A stretch of DNA of 64,000 nt from Candidatus Denitrolinea symbiosum (GTDB lineage Bacteria; Chloroflexota; Anaerolineae; Anaerolineales; Villigracilaceae): positions 2,976,001-3,040,000 of the forward strand of contig BLAA01000001.1 in assembly GCA_017312345.1 (NCBI GenBank), written 5' to 3'. A model generated the notes under the pieces. That model saw only the letters and a program-made list of their open reading frames with translations, was not told the origin of the DNA and made no database searches. A program made the position numbers and the translations under genes. This document shows positions 43,204 through 52,523 of the stretch, piece by piece (positions within the stretch are counted from its first letter, which is position 1; the number at the start of each line of letters is the position of its first letter).

Positions 43204-43224
43204 CCATCTCCAGCGGGGAGACGG
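43204..43224 (+). terminator. possible weak terminator after glmS
   Basis: CCATCTCC and GGAGACGG form a stem with one mismatch, followed by TTAAGACAATTT, 8 bp past the stop. Confidence 0.4.
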
Positions 43225-43236
43225 TTAAGACAATTT

Positions 43237-43367
43237 GGCTCTCCTGCAATTAACGGGAAAGAGTCAAACACAAAAGAGCGCAAAGGCGCTCAAAGGACGA
43301 AAGACGCCCTCATTTCACCAGGCCTTCCTTCGTTGCCTTCGCGCCCTTCGTGTTAAACGGAAGAGCC
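43237..43367. repeat. dispersed MITE-like repeat, copy 2
   Basis: It begins GGCTCTCCTGCAATTAACGG and ends TGTTAAACGGAAGAGCC, giving imperfect inverted ends. It shares its first ~35 bases with 22918-22955 and its last ~12 with the end of that copy. The interior (GGCGCTCAAAGGACGAAAGACGCC) is self-complementary in part. It has no coding capacity. Confidence 0.6.
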
Positions 43368-43423
43368 GACAATTTTTGATTTGGGGGCGGCAGCCGCGCG
43401 CAGACAGAACGCGCCCGATTGTC

Positions 43424-43432
43424 TGATACAAT
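43424..43432 (+). promoter_or_regulatory. extended -10 promoter candidate (TGA-TACAAT)
   Basis: TGATACAAT lies 49 bp before the start of the GH25-type gene. No clear -35 is present, which an extended -10 can tolerate. Confidence 0.45.
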
Positions 43433-43480
43433 GGGAAAATTACAGCCATTGGACATCCACCCACACAGGAGATGACCGAA

Positions 43481-45553
43481 ATGACCAACGCTTCCGGCCC
43501 CGATATCAGTTTCTATCAGGACAACCCGACTACGCCCCAGCGCGTGGATTTCGTCAAAATGAAGACGCTGGCGGATTTCGTCATCATCCGCGCCGGGCAA
43601 AACCTCTGGAGCGACCGCGACTTCGCCCACAACTGGGCGGAAGCCAAAAAAGCGGGCCTGCCGCGCGGCTCATACTGGTTCTACGACAGCCGCGCCGACC
43701 CAAAACAACAGGCGGAAAAATGGGCGCAGACTCTCGGCAGCGACGCGGGCGAACTGCCCCTCTTTGCGGATTTCGAAGAGAACTATAACGGTCCGCACAA
43801 AGGCTGGCAAAAGTGGTACGATTTTCTGGAACGTCTCAAAACACTGATGGGCAAAAAAGAGATCGGCATTTACACCGCCGATTATTACTGGACGCCCAAC
43901 GCGCCCAACCCCGTCACCAACCCGGCCAACTCCGAGTACTTCCATCAATATCCGCTCTGGGTGGCGCATTACAAAGTCTCCAGGCCGCGCATCCCCAAAC
44001 CGTGGAAGGACAACGAATGGCTGTTCTGGCAATACACCGAATCGGGAGACGGCGCGGCCTACGGCGTAGAATCCCTTGAAATTGACCTGAACTACTTCAA
44101 CGGCGACCAGGCCGCGTTCCAGGCGCGCTTCAACGTGCAGCCTCCGACCGCCCAGAAATACACCGTCGAATTAAACCTGCGCGCCGAAGCCAACGCGGCC
44201 TCCGGCGTTGTGGGCGCGCTCAAACAGGACGACCTCATCCAGAAGCTCGAAACCTCCGGCGACTGGACGAAGATCCTGCGCGAGGACGACGACCTGACGG
44301 GCTGGATGCTGACCACGCACCTGGTCCCGGTCGCCGCGCCGCCTCCCCCGCCGCCTCCGCCTCCGCTCTCGAAATGGTACCGCGTCACGACCGCCGTCCT
44401 GAACGTACGCGCAGGCCCCGGGACGAACTTCAACGTTGTCGGCAAACTGAACCTCAACGACGTCGTGGAAGGCCTGGCGCTCAGCCCCGACAGGCTCTGG
44501 CTTCAACTCCGTCGCGCCGATGGGCTGGAGGGCTGGTCGGGTCTCGACTACCTCACGCCTGCCAGCGCGCCGCCGCCGCCCGCCTCCACAGCTTGGTACA
44601 GGGCGAACGCCAACGTCAACGTGCGCGAAGGCCCCGGCACGAACTTCAACGTCCTCAATTCGCTCAAACAAAACGACGTTGTGGAAAGCGACGAGGTCAG
44701 CGCCGACGGAGAGTGGGTCCACATCCGCCGCTTCGACGGACTGATCGGCTGGTGCGCGGCCGCCTACCTCGCCAGCCTGGGGAACGCCGCGCCCGCCCAG
44801 TTATCCTACGCCCTGTTCAGCGGCGTCACATATCACCGCAAATGGACTGCCGCGCCGCGCGACCTCGTGGCGCACATCCTCGTCATTGACGCGGCCCAGG
44901 CGGGACTGCAATTCCTCGTCACCCCGCCCAGCGCCAGCGACGGCGTCCTCTGCGCGCGCAAGACCTCCCAATTCATCAAGGATTTCGGGATGAAGATTGC
45001 CATCAACGGAGACGGATTCAGCTATCTCGACCCGGCGAAATACAACTGCCCGGCCGGCGGCGACCCCGTGAAGACGTTCAGTTACGCCGTCTCGCGCGGC
45101 GCGGCCTACTCCGCCAAACTCCCCGACCGACCGGTCCTGTACATCAGCCAGACGAACGCGATCCAGTTCGACACGCCGCCCGCGAAAGTGTACAACGCCA
45201 TTTCGGGAGACCGCTACCTGGTATACAAGGGAAACGTCCCAGCCAACCTGGAAAACCAGACCATCGAACCGCGCACCGCCATCGGCCTGAACCAGAACGG
45301 ACGCTCCCTCATCCTTGCGGTGGTGGACGGGCGCCAGCCCGGTTACAGCGAGGGCGCGACCCTGCCGGAAATGGGCAACCTGCTCAAGGCGCACGGAGCC
45401 TACACGGGAATCAACATGGACGGCGGCGGCTCCTCCACGATGGCGATCATGGGCATATTGGGCGCGCCGTACGTTTTAAACTCGCCGGTCGAAGGCGGCA
45501 TCCGCGGGAACGAAGCCGCGGTCGCGAATCACCTGGGCATCCGCCCGAAATAA
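43481..45553 (+). CDS. GH25-like muramidase domain + three SH3 domains + phosphodiester-glycosidase (NAGPA/DUF2233) domain
   Basis: The 690-residue protein begins GPDISFYQDN and continues with the GH25 lysozyme pattern (FVIIRAGQNLWSDRDF, GSYWFYDSRAD, PLFADFEENY, WLFWQYTESGDGAAYG; residues ~5-210). Three SH3-type wall-binding repeats span ~225-440, with LNVRAGPGTNFNVVG and VNVREGPGTNFNVLN and a Pro-rich linker. A NAGPA-like domain ends at NMDGGGSSTMAI. The second ATG (43481) has AGGAG at proper distance. No signal peptide is visible, which is odd for a wall-active protein. Confidence 0.82.
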   Translation: MTNASGPDISFYQDNPTTPQRVDFVKMKTLADFVIIRAGQNLWSDRDFAHNWAEAKKAGLPRGSYWFYDSRADPKQQAEKWAQTLGSDAGELPLFADFEENYNGPHKGWQKWYDFLERLKTLMGKKEIGIYTADYYWTPNAPNPVTNPANSEYFHQYPLWVAHYKVSRPRIPKPWKDNEWLFWQYTESGDGAAYGVESLEIDLNYFNGDQAAFQARFNVQPPTAQKYTVELNLRAEANAASGVVGALKQDDLIQKLETSGDWTKILREDDDLTGWMLTTHLVPVAAPPPPPPPPPLSKWYRVTTAVLNVRAGPGTNFNVVGKLNLNDVVEGLALSPDRLWLQLRRADGLEGWSGLDYLTPASAPPPPASTAWYRANANVNVREGPGTNFNVLNSLKQNDVVESDEVSADGEWVHIRRFDGLIGWCAAAYLASLGNAAPAQLSYALFSGVTYHRKWTAAPRDLVAHILVIDAAQAGLQFLVTPPSASDGVLCARKTSQFIKDFGMKIAINGDGFSYLDPAKYNCPAGGDPVKTFSYAVSRGAAYSAKLPDRPVLYISQTNAIQFDTPPAKVYNAISGDRYLVYKGNVPANLENQTIEPRTAIGLNQNGRSLILAVVDGRQPGYSEGATLPEMGNLLKAHGAYTGINMDGGGSSTMAIMGILGAPYVLNSPVEGGIRGNEAAVANHLGIRPK

Positions 45554-45630
45554 GCGTCCCCTGCCTCCGCAGGACTGGAGGCGCCAGGCGCGCTTCAAAT
45601 TAGCGTTGGATTAGAGGTTGAATCGCCCAC

Positions 45631-45659
45631 TTGACTTTGCCCGCCAAATTTTGTATAGT
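45631..45659 (+). promoter_or_regulatory. sigma-A-type promoter of the ABC/Gld-like operon, TTGACT-N17-TATAGT
   Basis: TTGACT (45631-45636) and TATAGT (45654-45659) have exact 17-bp spacing. The leader to the first gene is about 85 nt. Confidence 0.75.
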
Positions 45660-45684
45660 AATCTGGATGACACCCCACATCTGG

Positions 45685-45720
45685 AAACGGCACACCGGAA
45701 CAGCCACGGTCGTGCCGTTT
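45685..45720 (+). other. leader hairpin, possible attenuator
   Basis: AAACGGCAC (45685-45693) pairs perfectly with GTGCCGTTT (45712-45720), followed by GTTTGCTGATTTT. It lies between the promoter and the first ABC gene and could act as a leaky terminator. Confidence 0.45.
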
Positions 45721-45751
45721 GTTTGCTGATTTTACGGGGCAAGGAGATTCC

Positions 45752-46708
45752 ATGATCCGTGTCAATGAACTGAGCAAAGATTATGGCTCGCGGCGGGCGC
45801 TCGACGGTCTGACCTTCGAGGCGCGCCAGGGCGAGGTGGTCGGGTTTCTCGGCCCGAACGGCGCGGGGAAGACCACCACCATGCGCATCCTCACCGCCTA
45901 CATGCCTCCCACCGCGGGCGAGGCCATCGTAGCCGGTTACGATGTTGTGACCGAATCTCTCGAGGTCCGCAAACGCATCGGCTACCTGCCGGAGACCGTC
46001 CCCCTGTATCAGGACATGGTCGTGTCCGATTATTTAAAATTCATGGCGGACCTGCGCCGCCTCCCGAACGCGGACAAACGCGTCGGCGAGGCGCTCGAAC
46101 AGGTGGGGATGGGCGACCGCGCCCACGGCTACATCGGCAACCTGTCTAAGGGGATGCGCCAGCGCATCGGCCTGGCGCAGGCGCTCATCCACCGTCCCGA
46201 GGTGCTGATCCTTGACGAGCCGACCATCGGCCTCGACCCGAGCCAGGTGGTAGAGATCCGCAACCTGATCCGCGAGATTGGCAGGGAGCGCACCGTCCTG
46301 CTGTCCACACACATCCTCTCCGAGGCGCAGCAGGTCTGCGACCGCGTCATCATCATCAACAAAGGCCGGATCATCGCCGAGGATACGCCCGAGAGTCTGC
46401 AATCGCGGCTTGTCGGCGCGGAACGCGTGGCGTTGCGCGTCGGCGGCGACGCGGACGGGCTGGCCGCGAAGGTTGAAAAAGTGAGGGGCGTGCAGCAGGT
46501 CCAGTCCAGGCCCGACGGTTCGCTGGAATTCCAATTCCTGCCCGCGCAGGACGCGCGCCCGTTGGTCGCGAAGACGGTCGTCGAGGCGGGCTACGACCTG
46601 CTCGAAATGCGTCCGATTGGATTGAGCCTCGAGGAGATCTTCCTCCAACTGACCAGGGAAAACCAGCCGGACATCGGCGAAAGCAAGAAGCAGAAAGCGC
46701 GCTCGTGA
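45752..46708 (+). CDS. ABC transporter ATP-binding protein (GldA-like)
   Basis: The 318-residue ATPase has Walker A GPNGAGKTTT (about residues 36-45), the signature LSKGMRQRIGLAQAL, Walker B VLILDEPTIGLDP and the H-loop STHILSEAQQ. A C-terminal ~85-residue domain (VALRVGGDADGLAAKV) is like those in Gld/Nos-type exporters. AAGGAG precedes the ATG at 45752. It is the first gene of a four-gene unit with a permease and two accessory membrane proteins. Confidence 0.9.
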   Translation: MIRVNELSKDYGSRRALDGLTFEARQGEVVGFLGPNGAGKTTTMRILTAYMPPTAGEAIVAGYDVVTESLEVRKRIGYLPETVPLYQDMVVSDYLKFMADLRRLPNADKRVGEALEQVGMGDRAHGYIGNLSKGMRQRIGLAQALIHRPEVLILDEPTIGLDPSQVVEIRNLIREIGRERTVLLSTHILSEAQQVCDRVIIINKGRIIAEDTPESLQSRLVGAERVALRVGGDADGLAAKVEKVRGVQQVQSRPDGSLEFQFLPAQDARPLVAKTVVEAGYDLLEMRPIGLSLEEIFLQLTRENQPDIGESKKQKARS

Positions 46709-46716
46709 GGTATCCC

Positions 46717-47457
46717 ATGCGAAACATTTGGACAATCGCCAAACGCGAATACAATCATTATTTCATCAGTCCCGTCGCCTATGTGGTGGCGTTCGCCATC
46801 CTGCTGGTGATCGGACTGATCTTTGCGCTCGTCGTCTATTCCTCGGCGGATAACGCGCTCTACGGCGGCGTGCCAGACATCGGCCCGGTGACGGGCTCGT
46901 TTGCGTTCATGCTGGTCCTTTCGGTCCCCGCCCTGACCATGCGCCTGCTGGCGGACGAAAACCGCATGGGCACCATGGAGCTTCTGCTCACCGCGCCCCT
47001 GCGCGACTCGGAACTGATCGTCGGCAAGTGGCTGGGGAGCCTGCTGTTCGCGCTGACCATCATTGCCGTTTCCTTCGTCTACCCGGTCGTCCTGAATAGT
47101 CTCATCGAGCCCGGCATAGACCAGGGCGCGATGATCACCGCGTATCTTGGGCTGATCCTGGTGGCGGCCGCGTTCCTCGCCGTCGGCGTGGGCATCTCTT
47201 CGCTGTTCAGCAACCAGGTGGCGGCCTTCTTCGCCACCATGGTCGCGCTGGTCATCCTGTGGTGGCTGCTGGGCTTCCCGGCCAATTACGTGCAAAAGGG
47301 AGCGGAGGTCTTTCGCTACCTGGATATGCAATCCCACTTTTACAATTCGCTCGGCTCAGGCATGATTAACGTGACCGACCTCGTCTACTTCTTCAGCCTG
47401 ATCGCGATCGGGCTGTTCACCGGCACGTTGGCTGTCGAAACCCGGAGATGGCGCTGA
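46717..47457 (+). CDS. ABC transporter permease (GldF-like)
   Basis: The 246-residue protein with six membrane segments begins with the exporter-permease pattern NIWTIAKREYNHYFISPVAYVVAFAILLVIGLIFAL. PALTMRLLADENRMGTMELLLTAPLRDSELIVGKWLG follows, typical of ABC-2/GldF permeases. The ATG at 46717 has GAGG at 46707-46710; a GTG at 46705 overlaps the ATPase stop but lacks a ribosome site. It works with the upstream ATPase and the downstream GldG-like protein. The substrate is unknown. Confidence 0.85.
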   Translation: MRNIWTIAKREYNHYFISPVAYVVAFAILLVIGLIFALVVYSSADNALYGGVPDIGPVTGSFAFMLVLSVPALTMRLLADENRMGTMELLLTAPLRDSELIVGKWLGSLLFALTIIAVSFVYPVVLNSLIEPGIDQGAMITAYLGLILVAAAFLAVGVGISSLFSNQVAAFFATMVALVILWWLLGFPANYVQKGAEVFRYLDMQSHFYNSLGSGMINVTDLVYFFSLIAIGLFTGTLAVETRRWR

Positions 47458-49049
47458 TGAAAAAGAACTATCCCATCATTTCCCTGTACGTCTCGCTGGC
47501 CGCATTCATCGCGCTCGCGCTGACGCTGTTGACGCGCGGCGCGATGGCGCTTGGCATATTCACCCCCGCCAAACCCGAAACGATTGACCTGGCGCTGCTC
47601 ATCAGCGGGGCGCTGGTCATCCTTGGGCTGGCCGTCTACGCCATCCTCGCGCCCGATTCAGTGCGGATTTTTCTGGGCGGCCGCCAGGCCCGCTATGGAA
47701 GCAACGCCCTCGTCATGGTCCTGGCCTTCACCGGCATCGTTCTGGTAACGAACTATCTGGCCTTCAAAAACCCCAAAACCCTGGTTGACATGACCGAGGA
47801 CAAGAGCAACACCCTGGCCCCCGAAATGGCGAAGACGCTCCAGGAACTGCCCTCCAAAATGACGGCCGTCGGCTATTTCTCGCCGGAGATCCAGCGCGAT
47901 CAAGCCGAGCAGTTACTATCCAACATGAAGAATAAGAGTCAGGGCAACTTCGATTACCGCTTTGCGGACCCGGTCGCCAACCCCGTTCAGGCCAAAAGCG
48001 ACGGCGTGACCGGCGACGGCAAGATCGTGCTGGAAATGAGCGGCCGCAAAGAGATCGCGGATTACGCCGACCAGACGGAACTCCTGCGCGCCATGAACCG
48101 CCTGCTCAACCCGGAAGCGCGCGCAGTCTACTTCCTCGCCGGCCACGGCGAACTCAACATCGAAGAATCCGGCCAAGCCGGTTTGAGCCGCGCCAGCGAA
48201 ACCCTGACCAGCAAGAACTATACCGTCAAAACCCTGAATCTTCTGGCAGATAACGCCATCCCGCAGGATGCCAGGGCGGTCATTGTGGCTGGCCCGCAGC
48301 AACCGCTGACCGCCAACGAAGTCAAGCTGCTGATGGATTACACCCTGCGCGGCGGCGCGCTGATCGTCATGGAAGGCCCCGTCCCGCTGACCGACTTTGG
48401 CGACAAGCCCGATCCCCTCGCCGATTCGCTCGACCGCGTTTGGGGCATCCGCCTGAGAAACGACTTCGTGGTGGACCAAGCCGGCACAAATCCGCTGCAG
48501 GCCATCGGCGCGAAATACAGTTCCGCCAGCCCGGCCACGAACGCCATGGCGCTCCTCACTATCTTCCCAATGGCGCGAAGCATCGAACTCACCCAGAAGA
48601 CCGACCAGGGCCCCATCACGCTGACCTCGCTCGTGGAAACCAGCCCGAGTTCGCAAGCCTGGGGCGAAACGGACTTTTCTTCGCTGGAGCAGAGCAACGC
48701 CACCGTCTCATTGGACCCGGAAGACACCCCCGGCCCGTTGACGCTCGCCGCCTCCGCCGAATCGATAAAAGATAAAGGCCGCGTGATCGTGTTCGGCAAC
48801 GCCATTTTCGCCAGCGACGAAGGGTTCGACGCCTACGGAAACGGCGACCTCTTCATCAACGCGGTGGACTGGTGCGCCGGCGCCGACGCCCCGGTGGACA
48901 TCACCGTCACCCCGCCCACCCAGCGCGTCTTCATGCCCCCGAGCCAGCTGCAAATGATCGCCATCATATTCGGCTCCATCTGCGTCCTGCCCGGATTGGC
49001 CCTGGGCGCGGGCGCGTTCGCCTGGCTCTCGCGCCAACGGCGAGGTTAG
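47457..49049 (+). CDS. GldG-like auxiliary component of the ABC system
   Basis: The 530-residue protein has three N-terminal membrane helices and a large extracytoplasmic domain with the GldG pattern: DMTEDKSNTLAPEMAKTLQELPSKMTAVGYFS, VYFLAGHGELNIEE and ARAVIVAGPQQPLTANEVKLLMDYTLRGGALIVMEGP. A final helix lies near the C-terminus. It starts in the permease stop (TGATG). In gliding bacteria GldA, GldF and GldG form one ABC complex; here gliding is not implied, since this set is common in non-gliders. Confidence 0.85.
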   Translation: MKKNYPIISLYVSLAAFIALALTLLTRGAMALGIFTPAKPETIDLALLISGALVILGLAVYAILAPDSVRIFLGGRQARYGSNALVMVLAFTGIVLVTNYLAFKNPKTLVDMTEDKSNTLAPEMAKTLQELPSKMTAVGYFSPEIQRDQAEQLLSNMKNKSQGNFDYRFADPVANPVQAKSDGVTGDGKIVLEMSGRKEIADYADQTELLRAMNRLLNPEARAVYFLAGHGELNIEESGQAGLSRASETLTSKNYTVKTLNLLADNAIPQDARAVIVAGPQQPLTANEVKLLMDYTLRGGALIVMEGPVPLTDFGDKPDPLADSLDRVWGIRLRNDFVVDQAGTNPLQAIGAKYSSASPATNAMALLTIFPMARSIELTQKTDQGPITLTSLVETSPSSQAWGETDFSSLEQSNATVSLDPEDTPGPLTLAASAESIKDKGRVIVFGNAIFASDEGFDAYGNGDLFINAVDWCAGADAPVDITVTPPTQRVFMPPSQLQMIAIIFGSICVLPGLALGAGAFAWLSRQRRG

Positions 49050-49051
49050 GC

Positions 49052-49681
49052 ATGATCAAAAAACAGACCTGGCTCCTGCTGGCGGTCTTCCTGGCCCTGG
49101 CGGGAGCGGCCATCTACTTCAAGTACAACCCGAAGGAGGCCGCGCCCGCCAGCAGGGACGCGACCCCGCTTCCGACCCGCGCGCCGACTGAATACCTCTT
49201 CCCGACGGAGAGCGCGGTCGCCAGCCTGACCGTCTCCAGCCGCGACGGAAAAATCGTCGGGCTGGAATTGCAGGACGGAAAATGGGCAGGCGTCAAACCC
49301 GCCGAAACAGAGGCCGACCAGGCGTCGGTGGGAGCGGCGATCAGCCAGATTTCCGCGATCGTCGTCCTGGCCCGCCTCGACCTCCGCCCGGCCGACGCGG
49401 GACTCGCCTCGCCTGCCAACGTCATTACCGTAGGATTCAGCGACGGCGCGTACGTGAAAGTGCAGATCGGCGACGAAACCCCGACCGGCACAGGCTATTA
49501 CGCCCGTAAGGAAAACGGAAACATCCTCGTCGTAGATAAGTACGGCATTGACGCCCTGCTCACCCTGCTGACCTCCATGCCCTTCCCCGCGCCCCCCACG
49601 CCCTCCCCCCTGCCGCCCACAGATACGCCCGCCCCGAATGGTTCCGAAACGCCCGTTCCAACCGCAACGAAATCGCCATAA
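49052..49681 (+). CDS. DUF4340-like membrane-anchored protein
   Basis: The 209-residue protein has a single N-terminal helix (TWLLLAVFLALAGAAIYF). An exterior domain with LFPTESAVASLTVSSRDGKIVGLELQDGKWAGV and VITVGFSDGAYVKVQIGDETPTGTGYYARKEN resembles DUF4340 proteins that accompany GldG. It ends in a Pro/Thr-rich tail. The start lies 2 bp after the GldG stop, with GAGG upstream. It is the last gene of the ABC operon. Confidence 0.75.
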   Translation: MIKKQTWLLLAVFLALAGAAIYFKYNPKEAAPASRDATPLPTRAPTEYLFPTESAVASLTVSSRDGKIVGLELQDGKWAGVKPAETEADQASVGAAISQISAIVVLARLDLRPADAGLASPANVITVGFSDGAYVKVQIGDETPTGTGYYARKENGNILVVDKYGIDALLTLLTSMPFPAPPTPSPLPPTDTPAPNGSETPVPTATKSP

Positions 49682-49688
49682 AAGGGTA

Positions 49689-49717
49689 TTGTATTTCAGA
49701 AAAAAAGATTGTATGCT
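49689..49717 (+). promoter_or_regulatory. candidate rpoD promoter, TTGTAT-N17-TATGCT
   Basis: The spacing is 17 bp and +1 would be near 49724. This rules out the in-frame upstream start at 49709 and supports the start at 49802. Confidence 0.5.
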
Positions 49718-49801
49718 GTTAACGTCGCGCCCCGCGTAAAGGACGTTCCCAACGCGATTGACCGATTCAAGAAGCCGACAACTCCCTTATGGAAAAGCGT
49801 A

Positions 49802-51013
<1,212 letters not shown>

Positions 51014-51026
51014 CTTGCGATACAAT

Positions 51027-51059
51027 GAGACAGTCGCTTACAAGTGACTGTCTCTTTTT
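51027..51059 (+). terminator. intrinsic terminator of rpoD, abutting the next start codon
   Basis: GAGACAGTC-G-CTT and AAG-T-GACTGTCTC form a 13-pair stem (one G-U) with a 2-nt loop, followed by TTTTT. The next gene's ATG begins one base after the T-run. Confidence 0.88.
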
Positions 51060-52523
51060 ATGCCCAGATTTTTCCTCCCCCGCCTGCGCGATATCCTCTT
51101 CATTGCCATTTTCCTCGGCGCGCTGTTGCTGGGACCGCGCATGTTGTCCCTGGACAGCGACCTCGGCCGCCACCTGGCGCTGGGCGGATACATCCTCAAG
51201 ACGCGCTCCATCCCGACTGTTGACATCCTCTCGTTCACGCGGGACGGGGAACCGCGTCCGCCCTACGAATGGCTGACGCAGGTACTCTTCGCCTTGGCCA
51301 ACTCCCTGCTCGGGCTGGACGGGACGATTCTCCTCTGCGCGGGAATCATCGCGGCGGGATTCGCCGTCCTGTACAACGACGCGGCGCGGCGGAGTCGGAT
51401 GCCGCTCGCGGCGGCGGCGATCGTCGCCCTGGCCGCGGCCGCGTCGAGCCTGCACTGGCTGCCGCGTCCGCATGTGACGACGTTCCTCTTCCTCGCGCTC
51501 TGGCTCGAACGCCTGGACCGAATCCAGCGCGGCGAACGCGTCGCCCTGTGGCAATTCCCTGGGCTGATGTTGGTCTGGGCCAACGCGCACGGCGGGTTCA
51601 TCTTCGGGATGTTGGCGTGGCTGGCGTACACGGCAGGCTGGGGTTGGGAAAAATTGTCCGGCAGATCCAATTGGCAGGCAGGCAAACGATGGATCGCCAT
51701 CGGCGCGCTGGCGCTAAGCGCCTCTTTCATCACCCCCAGCGGATGGGGAAACTGGCTGGCCGTGCTGAACAATAACAGCCGCTATATCTTGAATCGAACG
51801 GTGGAAACCATGCCAGCCGATTTTTCAAACGCGGGGACGCGGCCGTTCGTCTTGCTGCTCGGATTGAGCGTATTCACCATCCTGGCTACGCGCAAGGCTC
51901 AATCTGCCAGTCATGTTTTTCTGCTGGGCGGTTTTGCCCTGCTGGGACTATTAATGGCGCGCAACATTCCCCTGTTCGCCATCGCGTCCGCGCCGATTCT
52001 TGCGGAGGGCCTCGGCGCCTTGCTGGGACGCGTCCCGCGCTGGAAACGGATCGAATCGAATATCGCCGCGTTGGAGAGCCTCTTGCGCGGCGCGCTCTGG
52101 CCGATCCTGGTCGGAGCAGGGATCGCCGTCTTTCTCGGAATCCGTTATCAGGTTCAGAAAGAATCGTTAACCCATTTCGAGGCGCGCGTCTTTCCCGTCG
52201 CGGCCGCGGATTGGCTGGCCGAAAACCCGCAGCCGGGAAAGATGTTCAACGAGTTCAATTGGGGCGGGTATCTGCTTTACCGTCTCTGGCCCGGGCAGAA
52301 AGTTTTTCTGGACAGCCAGACGGATTTCTACGGCGAGGCGCTAACGCGGGAGTACGAAACTGCGTGGACAGCGAGCGGAGGCTGGGAAGACATTCTCGCC
52401 AGATATGAGATCGCATGGGTCGTCCTGCCGCGGGAAGCGCCGCTGGCGCGGCGACTCTCGCAAAGCGCGGAGTGGACGACTTTGTACTCCGACCCGACAA
52501 CCGTCATTCTACGCATGAGATGA
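51060..52523 (+). CDS. multi-pass membrane protein, GT-C-fold-like, unknown function
   Basis: The 487-residue protein has about ten membrane helices and a C-terminal soluble part (FEARVFPVAAADWLAENPQPGKMFNEFNWGGYLLYRLWPGQKVFLDSQTDFYG) seen in uncharacterised GT-C-like proteins. A helix-flanked LSLDSDLGRHLALGGYIL after helix 1 holds Asp residues where GT-C enzymes have their catalytic acid. The ATG directly follows the rpoD terminator and has no ribosome site. An internal Met28 would remove helix 1, so 51060 is kept. Confidence 0.65.
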   Translation: MPRFFLPRLRDILFIAIFLGALLLGPRMLSLDSDLGRHLALGGYILKTRSIPTVDILSFTRDGEPRPPYEWLTQVLFALANSLLGLDGTILLCAGIIAAGFAVLYNDAARRSRMPLAAAAIVALAAAASSLHWLPRPHVTTFLFLALWLERLDRIQRGERVALWQFPGLMLVWANAHGGFIFGMLAWLAYTAGWGWEKLSGRSNWQAGKRWIAIGALALSASFITPSGWGNWLAVLNNNSRYILNRTVETMPADFSNAGTRPFVLLLGLSVFTILATRKAQSASHVFLLGGFALLGLLMARNIPLFAIASAPILAEGLGALLGRVPRWKRIESNIAALESLLRGALWPILVGAGIAVFLGIRYQVQKESLTHFEARVFPVAAADWLAENPQPGKMFNEFNWGGYLLYRLWPGQKVFLDSQTDFYGEALTREYETAWTASGGWEDILARYEIAWVVLPREAPLARRLSQSAEWTTLYSDPTTVILRMR

